In this document: positions 55,509-64,000 of the stretch, one piece after another | Layout: each line of letters begins with the position of its first letter | Numbering within the stretch: position 1 is the first letter of the stretch | Assembly (NCBI GenBank): GCA_947311845.1 | Contig: CAMZMU010000107.1 | Location: 14,427,949-14,491,948 of the forward strand | DNA: 64,000 nucleotides | Direction of reading: 5' to 3' | Origin: Poa pratensis | Taxonomy: Eukaryota > Streptophyta > Magnoliopsida > Poales > Poaceae | The notes under the pieces: model-generated | The model's input: only the letters and a program-made list of their open reading frames with translations | The model's database searches: none | What the model was told of the DNA's origin: nothing | Position numbers and translations under genes: made by a program

Positions 55509-56707
55509 CAGTGGCGGACCTAGAATTTCAGTAATGGGTATGCCGCACCAAATTTTTGGTGTGTAAATTTTGGTGTGTCTATTGATAATGGTATTGACGT
55601 ATAGAAGAAATTACGATTATAAATGTGAAAAAATAATTAAATAAAAAGAGATTTTGCACTATAATAAAAATGTTAAATTGTTGGGCAGTTGCACCATTGA
55701 CGGCGTTCTAATGTTGAACTAAATTCTCGCTGTTGCGTGCAACCCTAAATTTCCAAAGTATTTAGCCGCAAGATAATCAATCCAGCGACATTATAATGCA
55801 ATTAGATTGTACTTAATAAATAATAAATATGTAAAAAACATGCTACAAAAAATTGCAATGGAACATATAAAATTTTAATCATATACTACTTAACTACCAA
55901 AGACTAATTATCAGTTCACTATGCTACCCAGCTAGCACATATACTAGCACTAAAACGCAGTGTAGGGTCGCTCAAACTGAAATACATGAGTCATGTAGTG
56001 ACCATCGCTAATCAAGGCAAATCCATTACCAAACTATCTACGGGCATGCATGGCGCATGGCCATAGCTAGCCTCCAGGATACACGCGTGACTAGCGGCCA
56101 GTCAACCGAATAATCGCATTGGAGCCCGGGCGCCAGGCAGTCCGTTTTTTATACTTTTTAAAACGTTTCAAAAAAATCGAAAAGAAATACCTGGATGTAG
56201 CCTACCACACACACTACGATCCTGGAGATTTGCAATCCGAAATACTTTGTATTTTGGCTCAGCAAAAAACACAAATCGAATAAATATTAGAGAAAAAAAA
56301 AGTTGAGCTGTACATGCCCTAGATCTGTTTTTTTGTCTTTTTTTGTGAGGCTAAAATACATTATATTTCACATAAATACTTTATACCAAGTGTAGTGCAT
56401 AGTTTTGTCTACATCATTGTATTTTTTTTCGAATTTTTCAAAAACTTTAAATTTAATTATTTTTAAATTTCAAATACCCGGCGCCCTGTCGCCCGGGCGC
56501 CATATCGCGCACTCCCAACCCGACGCAGTAATTAACGGATGGTCAAGTAACTACCTAAGCTAATCAACCCATGCCCCATGGCCACAGGCTGCATGTATTA
56601 GCTCAGCTTGATTAATCAGCCAGTTGATTAAAACGAGTATACACTTGCATGGCTGGGCCGCAGGGTATGCCATGGCATATACGGCATACCCTGTAGGTCC
56701 GCCACTG
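55509..56707. mobile_element. non-autonomous hAT element, 1.2 kb
   Basis: Perfect 14-bp terminal repeats CAGTGGCGGACCTA and TAGGTCCGCCACTG with an 8-bp target duplication ATGAGAAC at 55501-55508 and 56708-56715. The subterminal sequence GGGTATGCC at the left recurs inverted as GGCATACCC at the right. No transposase frame is seen. A second element is nested inside. Confidence 0.96.
56121..56501. mobile_element. nested fold-back element with GGCGCCCGGGC ends
   Basis: The left end GGAGCCCGGGCGCCAGGC and the right end GCGCCCTGTCGCCCGGGCGC are imperfect inverted repeats around about 340 bases of AT-rich DNA with T and A runs. It lies inside the hAT element, so it inserted later or is part of its interior. 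The superfamily is not determined. Confidence 0.5.
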
Positions 56708-56715
56708 ATGAGAAC

Positions 56716-58671
56716 CCGCCGGCGTGAGCGTAAACTCCAAACCGGCGAACAGTTCTGCTAAGAGCGACGAGGAGGAGAGCAGAGCCCAGGTCGGTCGACG
56801 CGTATGCATGTCTCGATCTGGAGAGTTTCTGGAAGCCAGCTTGCTCCAGCGGTTAGTTAGTGGTTATAATCTCTTGTTGGTCCTCGGAAGGTTCTGTCTG
56901 CACGTTCGTGCATGGCAGAATCTCTTCGGCAGTTTGGCTAATGAGCCTTCGTTGTTTACGTTGATTGTTAGGTTAAACCTTGAACCTTAAAATTGACGGC
57001 GACATGAATCCAACTACACTCTAGAGCTTGGAATGTACCTATGGCGGCTGTCGTTGTTGGTTCAAAGAGAACCGTTCCTCCATGACACGGGACTTCAAAC
57101 GATCAAAGCTACACGCCAGCAGAGAGGTGATCGAGGAAGATAAAATTCAGATGGGATGGTTTGGATAAGTGGGGGCAAAACCTGGAAGTCTTGGATCGTT
57201 CGGCATGCTGGCTTGTTTCTTGTTCTCGACAAAGATGCCAATCAAGGAAAACGGGAGCCAATTAAGATCACCGGGGAATTTTTTTTGTGTATTTGGAGCC
57301 TTTTCTGCTACTTTTCTCGTTGGAATTTAGTTTTGACTATAGTCGTGCTGCTCTTGTTACCTCAGCTCTCAGTAATTCATCGCCTGTTAGGCTTCGATCG
57401 TTGTTAGCGGGCGGCCACCGCTACATGTTAGGTTTCGATCGTTGTTGGCGGGTGGGCAGTACTTCCGTTTTCACACCAGCAGGCCGGGAATTGCATGACA
57501 ACAGCAGGCCGCATTTGGGCTGTATGCGATAGCCGCAACGCCATGTGGTGCCTCACGGCAGCTAGGTGGGCTGGCTTTCGGCCTCAAAAGGCCATTTTAA
57601 ATTGGAAATTCAGCCCGTGTTTTTTTTACTAAACTTCAAAACCATTTGAATGGTCTCACAAATTAAAACTTCGAAACCTCCGCATTCTTAAGAAAATAAT
57701 CTACAAAAAAATTCCATAAATTAATTTCGAACCTTCTCTGAGATGAAGTCGAATCAAACTCTTGCGAGATCTCGACCATTCCTTAGGTCAGTGCATGGTT
57801 TGTTGTTGTCTGTGGTGCTCACATGTCATAGACTCGAGTCTTTATCGAAATTTATCATAAGTCATAACTGTGGCACACTAATGTCTTGAACCACACTAGG
57901 TCCGCGGCCCATCTGTTTCCATGTATATGTAATGATCACGGTTGACGAAGCTCTTGTTTTTGTCAGCAAGCATCTTACGCCTTAAGTTCTGATGTGACTA
58001 TGCAGAAGCAACCGTTAATATCACAGTGGCCGGTGGAACCGATGAAGCATTACGAAGATGGATGACAGACGAGTATAGGGCTTCAACTAGGGCTTTGACC
58101 ATGTCTCCCGAACAATTTCAGTACATATGGCGCAAGACGATTCCACATATATACCGAGATCCCCTACGAGTGGTCCCCGTCGTCGTTAAGTGGTAAAGGT
58201 CCCCGCGAAGCTTTCGGGAAGAGGGGTAGTCTTGTGCGTAAGCATCAATTGTTCCCATTGTTAACACAAGCTGAGAACTGGTGGAAGGATGCAGAAGCTG
58301 GCTGCAGGCCGTCTGCTGCTGTGCTACCCTCCAGAGAACCAGAAGTTCAGAGCTGCCATCAGATGGCGGAATCACCGCGCCTATACACGCACAATGAAAG
58401 GGTTGCACCCTCGACGGACCAATGCAGGCCAACGCGCATCGTTCCATAGCATGATAGCAAACGCCACACCACACCTGCAGGGTGTTCGACAGCGCCCAGG
58501 TCGAGATATCACAATCAAGGCGGGTAGTCGGGAGGAGTAGTTTCATTCGGCTGGTTGTTCTCAGTAGGGAGTTGCACTACTGTGTTGCGTTGTAACAGAA
58601 TGTTGTAACCCCCTTTCTTCTTTCTTAATGCCATGACATGCAATCTCTGCATGTTCTTTAAAAAAAAGATA
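56716..58671. other. intergenic DNA, no gene recognised
   Basis: Only short frames. A 36-base direct duplication at 57388-57460 contains TTCGATCGTTGTT and GCGGG twice. At 58580-58668 a T/C-rich stretch ends in an A run (TTCTTTAAAAAAAAG), which may be a LINE tail on the plus strand. Confidence 0.35.
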
Positions 58672-58794
58672 CTCCCTCCGATCCATATTAATGGTCTCAA
58701 CATTGTCTAGATACGGATGCATCTAGTCTAAACACTTATCTAGATACATCCGTATCTAGATAAAGTTGAGTCCATTAATATGGATCGGAGGTTG
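58672..58794. mobile_element. Stowaway MITE
   Basis: Flanked by TA (58670-58671 and 58795-58796). The left arm CTCCCTCCGATCCATATTAA mirrors the right arm TTAATATGGATCGGAGG. The interior repeats TCTAGATAC. Confidence 0.92.
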
Positions 58795-59272
58795 TATCAC
58801 AATCAGCACACCAGCAAGCAAACAGTGCCATCCAACAGCGGCCATGGCACGGAATAATCTTCGGCCCATGCGATAGGGCGCCCGGCATCAATCTCTGGCG
58901 TTCAATGCAGCAAGGGGATCAGCGCTCCAGGCCCACCCCCCGCTTTTGACCCCTACTTCTGACATCCCTGTGCCTAGCGAAACGAATACAGCCTCGCCCG
59001 TATGATTCTCCGTATGCACGGTCTTCCCGGCCCCCACAGATTAGGAACTAACCATTCCGCCAGAGCCCCATCCCTGTTCGAATTTGACAGCGATTCTGTC
59101 CCGCAGCTGAGTAGTTAACCTCCTGGACCCCAATCCCAGTTCGATTTTGAATTCCAGTTCCTCCTGCAACCTCGAGCTCCCGACGCTGGCGAATAGTCCA
59201 GATTCCAGAGCCCGAACTTCTTTTTCGCTGCTGACCGCGAGACACCCCCTGGCGGATCTTGATGTTTCACCA

Positions 59273-61852
59273 TGGCAAGGAAGAACGATTCACGGATCTT
59301 CTCCTCAGGTCAGTTTCTGTGCGCCAGTGGTCGCTCTTCGATATTGTTGGCACATCGGATCTTAGCTGAACCAGATTTGTGTTGCAGCATGGAGGTTCCA
59401 TCCCAGGATTCGAGGTTTTTTGGGTGCCCGTCGCCAATCCTTGGAGAAGAGAGTCAAGAAGACCCAGCCGTTCCCCATCCATATCTGATTCAGCCGATAG
59501 CGACCTCGGAGTAGATGGCGTTCTCCGGTGACGACCACGGCGCGGCGGTGGTGCTTATCTTCCTTCCCGTTCGACTAAGGTTCACCCACCTCGTTTTCTT
59601 CTTCCAGTTCATGCCTTAATCGTCAGTTGCTGCTCCAGATCTTATTGAATGTGGACAGGAGTCGCATGTGCTCCAGAATTTTTTTTATGTGATGTGCTCC
59701 ACTAAAAGGGGCAGGATGTGCTTAGTGTATGCTTCTACAGAGGGAAAGTATTGCATGTATATGGCCTGTTTGAGGAAATTCCCTCATATATAGCTTCAAG
59801 TTCTTATGTTTTCATCTGATTATGTAATTACTTTTGTTATACCTGCCTGAACGTTCTTTGGATTGCGATTATCTATCAAGTGAAAAAAATGCACGAGCAC
59901 CTTTTAATTGATGTCAAGCCACCTATTTGATCGATGTGAGTATGGTGTCTGATATGATCAGTTATCTGAGACTCTTATTTTTGTTGATTTTCATGTTCAG
60001 TTTCTATCAGGACATCCTTTTGTTATTGTTTTGTGCATTCCTACTTGCTTTCTAGTTATCCTCTGTTTTCATACTGTTATGGAAATTTTGTCGGGACATC
60101 TAATAGCTTAGTATTCGTTTGGCTACTGTACCTGGTTGGTTGTATGCAGATACCGTAGCTTCACGCGTTTCCATGAAAGAGATTTAATTCAGGTTTCAGG
60201 ACGATTACTACTCCTAGCTAGATAAATGCTATAGAAATGAACAATTTCATGGAAGATTAATTGATTTCTGTGAGTTAACTATGTAGGATTATAAGGGTCG
60301 AAATGTGCTGTGCTGGCCTAAGCTAGTCATACTAGTGAAGCACGTGTATTTTTCTCTAGCTATGCCTCTTCTTGCACCAGGAACTTGATCCTGGATAAAC
60401 ACAAAGCCTCGTGTATTAACGTAAGTCTAGTATTTTCATGCATGGTAGCTTGCACGTTTGCCGGGTGTGCTGCTGATGGTATTCCCTGATTACATGATGA
60501 TTTCTCTGGCAGCAACAATGCATGAGTGATGGCGACTCCTTTCTCACTCTGAAATGATGGCATCGAGATGCAGTTTGCGACTAACCATGTCGGTATGGTT
60601 ACGAACTTTCATCTACTTGACTGTCGAACAGTTATGTACCCTGATATAGAATGCTTCATCTGGACACTGCATTCCTTAGGCAGCGAGGCTGACGTTTCAT
60701 TCTCCAGAGTTTGAAGTTCTAGTCTTGTTTTACCTTAACGAAAGTCTGATTGGTGTCATGATATCTTAACCTTGGTGTCTGTCTAGCCCTCCATCATGGA
60801 TCTATCATCACGAACCTTCTTCACCACCACAGTATCATAGATTGTAAATATACTTACCGTAGTGCAACTTCTTTCATAAATAAATCGTCCCGATTCACGT
60901 CGTTCTTGCTTTGAGTAAGTAACTCATGGTACTTGCAGCACCAAAATGGTAAACACAGTAAATGTTTAGAGTCAGACAGAAATGACATATAGCTATGCCT
61001 AATTAGCTTCTGTGCTGTAGTGAAAGCATTCAAAGCGGTTAGCAACAATATTTCCAAAATCCATGTCTGTTTCAGAAGTTCTGGTCAAAATTTCTTTCTT
61101 CCTTCAGATGATTGGTGCTATTATTTGCTTAGAGACTTCATCCAGAATTCTAAAAGGCACGGTTGGTTGCTATATTATTGTGAAAACACGGGTGATTAAT
61201 TGTTCACATAAATGAATGATATTGTTGTTGCATAGCTTACGTGAAGGTTAAATGAGTAAGAATTCTGAGCATGTTTTACTGTTGCACATGAATCTGTTTG
61301 AGTGTTTGGTGCATGCCGATGGTTGATGTCTGATACTCTGATGCTTGTTATGCTGTCAGGATTTTGGAGAATACCATTAAAATAACATTTTGGAGAAGAT
61401 CGAGAAGGGAGCAAGATTTTCTAGTAGTTCATTTTTATTGCATTTGCAGTTTATTTGTACAACTATGGTTCGGCGATGAACTCCCAGTACAGATCCCCAT
61501 TGTGTTCACGGATGACCTATTTTGTACATATTTTGTTTGCCATTAAACATAGGGGAGATTTTAAGATGTCATAGATGTTCTCACGAATCCGTTTCAAATA
61601 TTTTGTCAATGTCTTGCTGTGAGGAGAATAAATCACCTGACTATGCGTGTTCCACTATACTGAATTGCTGAGCCTTGCCGAATAATCTACTAAATCAAGA
61701 TACTGAGCCTTACTGGACCGACATAGTTTTATTAAGCTATCTATTTGAATTCCGTGAACATCAATGATTTAATGCAGCGCCGGGACTCTTTGATGCGAGA
61801 TGAAGAGGAAGTTGTCAGGAGATTCAAGGGAGAAGAACTGCTTTTGTAATAG
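59273..61852 (+). other. possible unrecognised spliced transcript
   Basis: A T-rich, intron-like interval contains several short segments bounded by good splice signals: MARKNDSRIFSS from 59273 followed by CAG|GTCAGT; 60383-60420 (TTGCACCAG before, GTAAGT after); 60513-60592 (CTCTGGCAG before, GTATGG after); and 61779-61850 (AATGCAG before), which reads DSLMRDEEEVVRRFKGEELL to a TAA. I do not recognise a protein family and could not join the pieces into one convincing frame. It may be a non-coding RNA, a decayed gene or chance. Confidence 0.25.
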
Positions 61853-62128
61853 CACCAGATATAGGGATGGAGTTTGATTCATTACCTCGTGATCAACTGT
61901 CATCATTTTTATTTTTGTGCCTTTTCTAGCAAAATTTGTTTAATGTACCAGTGGAATATTGTCAGAAATTAATAGAATGTATCATTTTCCTGTTAAACCA
62001 TGGTTATTAACCAACGACCAAGGCTTTGGGTGGTTACTCATTTTTCTTTTCATGCTAACGGAGGTTACTCATTTTAAGTACTTGTCTTCATCGTTTTTGT
62101 TTGAGGCTCCGAGTGGTTACTCGTTTTC

Positions 62129-62215
62129 ACAAAAGACTCTTGGATATCTTTAGTGACATCCAAAAGACTCTTTGATGTCTTTAGTGACATCCAAAAGACT
62201 CTTGATATCTTCAAC
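62129..62215. repeat. three short direct repeats at the array edge
   Basis: AAAAGACTCTT(G)GATATCTT and close variants occur three times, separated by TAGTGACATCC, at about 31-base spacing, immediately before the large tandem array. Confidence 0.85.
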
Positions 62216-64000
62216 AATTTTCGAGTATTCAACGCCGGTTATCCATGTAACCGCTTGTCGATGTCTTCGTCGCTTATTGTCGAAACATTGGATATCTTCG
62301 TCGCTGATCGGATAGCCATGATCTCGATTCTAGATATCTTCAATAGTTTTCGGTTAGCCATCATTACTAGAAGATAACCAAGAGTTTTCCGATAGGGTAA
62401 CAGAGCGGTCTGACTCGTGGTCGCACAGGCAACCGGTGTTGCTATCATTGATAAGCGGCCAAGTTCAAGCACGATCGCAGGGGTAACCAGCGATGATAAT
62501 ATCGATATCAAGCGATCGTTTTGCATGTAATGTTCTAGAAGCTATCCAAGGGTATGCGGTGAGATATCCATGTTTTTTGGACATCATGGTTTTGGAATGA
62601 ATCCATGTGCAACCATGGACAACAGGGATGTCCATGTTCTCACGTCTAGATATCTTCAATAATTTTCGGTTAACCATCACCGGTTGTCTATGTTACCAAT
62701 CGTCAAAGAATTCGTCGCATATCCGTGAACCAGTTGGATATCTTCATTGCTTTTCACCAGATATCCATGATGCGGATCCTCGATACCTTCAACAATTTTC
62801 GGTATTCAACGTAGGTTATCCATGTAACCGCTTGTCGATGTCTTCATCACTTATCGTCGAAACATTGGATATCTTCGTCGCTGATCGGATAGCCATGATC
62901 TCAATTCTAGATATCTTCAATAGTTTTCGGTTAGCCATCACTACTAGAAGATATCCAAGAGTTTCCGATAGGGTAATAGAGCGCTCTGACTCGTGGTCGC
63001 ACGGGAGTAGAAGCTATCCAAGGGTATGCGGTGAGATATCCATGTTTTTGGACATCATGGTTTTTTGAATGAAGCCATGTGCAACCATGGACAACAGGGA
63101 TGTCCATGTTCTCACGTCTAGATATGTTCAATAATTTTCGGTTAGCTATCACCGGTTGTCTATGTTACCAATCGTCGATGTCTTCGTCGCATATCCATGA
63201 ACCACATGGATATCTTCATTACTTTTCACCGGATATCCATGATGCGGATCCTAGATACCTTCAACAATTTTCGGGTATTCAACGCCGGTTATCCGTGTAA
63301 CCTCTTGCCGATGTCTTCGTCGCTTATCATTGAAACATTGGATATCTTCATCGCTGATTGGATAGCCATGATCTCGATTCTAGATATCTTTAATAGTTTT
63401 CGGTTAGATACCTTCAACATTTTTTGGGTATACAACACCGGCTATCCATGTAACCGCTTATCGATGTCTTCATAGCTTATTGTTGAAACATTGGATATTT
63501 TTAAAACCCTTGGATAGCCATGATCTCGATTCTAGATATCATCAATAGTTTTTGGTTAGCCATCACTACCAGAAGATATTCAAGAGTTTCCGATAGGATA
63601 ACCGAGCTGTCTGACTCGTGGTCGCACGGGCAACCGGTGTTGCTATCACTGATAAGCGGCCAAGTTCAAGCACGATCGCAGGGTAACCAGCGATGATAAT
63701 ATCGATATCAAGCGATCATTTTGCATGTAATGTTCTATAAGCTATCCAAGGGTATGGGGTGAGATATCCATGTTTTTTGGATATCATGGTTTTGGAATGA
63801 ATCCATGTACAACCATGGACAGCAGGGATGTCCATGTTCTCACGCCTAGATATCTTCAAAAAAATTGGTTAACCATCACCGGTTGTCTATGTTACCAAAC
63901 GTCGATGACTTCGTTTCATATCCGTGAACCAGTTGGATATCTTCATTGCTTTTCACCGGATATCCATGATGCGGATCCTCGATACCTTCAACAATTTTCG
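62207..64000. repeat. tandem array of about 575-bp repeats, open at the window end
   Basis: Units begin with (A)TCTTCAACAATTTTCG or ACCTTCAACAATTTTCG at about 62207, 62785, 63257 and 63983. The first unit is about 578 bases. The second (472) lacks an inner block of about 105 bases that contains AACCGGTGTTGCTATC. The third (726) carries an extra duplicate of about 150 bases. Within units the words GGATATCTTC and ATATCCATG recur many times. The short frames inside shift between copies and are not evidence of genes. Confidence 0.93.

Noticed and set aside
62153..63475. Chained short frames in the terminal array resembling repeated proteins
   Set aside because: Frames shift between repeat copies and are explained by tandem repetition of non-coding DNA.
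1..64000. CRISPR arrays, operons or bacterial defence systems
   Set aside because: The window is plant nuclear DNA with spliced genes; the repeats seen have no uniform spacers or cas-like genes.

Overview
The window looks like nuclear DNA of a grass, most likely Triticeae (wheat, barley or Aegilops). The grounds are GC-rich 5' coding ends, GT-AG introns, abundant Stowaway (CTCCCTCCGT ends), Tourist and hAT-type MITEs, a 5S-rRNA-derived (Cassandra-like) LTR segment, LINE and gypsy relics, and protein families closest to their rice and Arabidopsis counterparts. Everything was read by eye, so species, chromosome and homology percentages are not established.

Layout. 1-5.2 kb: repeat-derived DNA with a 68-bp minisatellite, a (TA)n tract and a possible LTR end. 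5.9-7.7 kb (+): intronless SKIP/SNW splicing-transcription cofactor. 10.7-12.5 kb (+): five-exon SNAP25/SNAP33-type Qb+Qc SNARE. 19.1-21.6 kb (-): three-exon TIR1/AFB auxin receptor of the AFB4/5 clade with a stop codon six residues before the ancestral end. 26.6-28.2 kb (-): P-class PPR gene broken by a 1-base frameshift near its end. These four form a low-copy genic island separated by MITE-rich intergenic DNA.

28.6-53.9 kb is a four-unit tandem segmental duplication. Each unit carries one minus-strand ATL-type RING-H2 ubiquitin-ligase gene (ATL-1 to ATL-4) with its TATA box, and most also carry the same flanking MITEs and a gypsy reverse-transcriptase relic. ATL-2 and ATL-3 look intact. 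ATL-1 has its C-terminus replaced by a hAT MITE. ATL-4 is a pseudogene with at least three frame disruptions. The units were later modified separately by a PIF/Harbinger element (with target-site duplication and terminal repeats), a LINE ORF1 fragment, a LINE 3' tail, a Helitron-like terminus and long G/C homopolymers. The mix of shared variants among the copies suggests gene conversion or unequal exchange.

53.9-64 kb is gene-poor: a 1.2-kb non-autonomous hAT element with a nested fold-back element, a Stowaway MITE, a possible unrecognised spliced transcript (59.3-61.9 kb), and a tandem array of about 575-bp repeats (62.2 kb to the window end) that continues beyond the window.

The genes act in separate processes: splicing and transcription (SKIP), membrane fusion (SNARE), auxin perception (AFB), organelle RNA metabolism (PPR) and membrane-linked ubiquitination (ATL). 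Nothing suggests they form one pathway.
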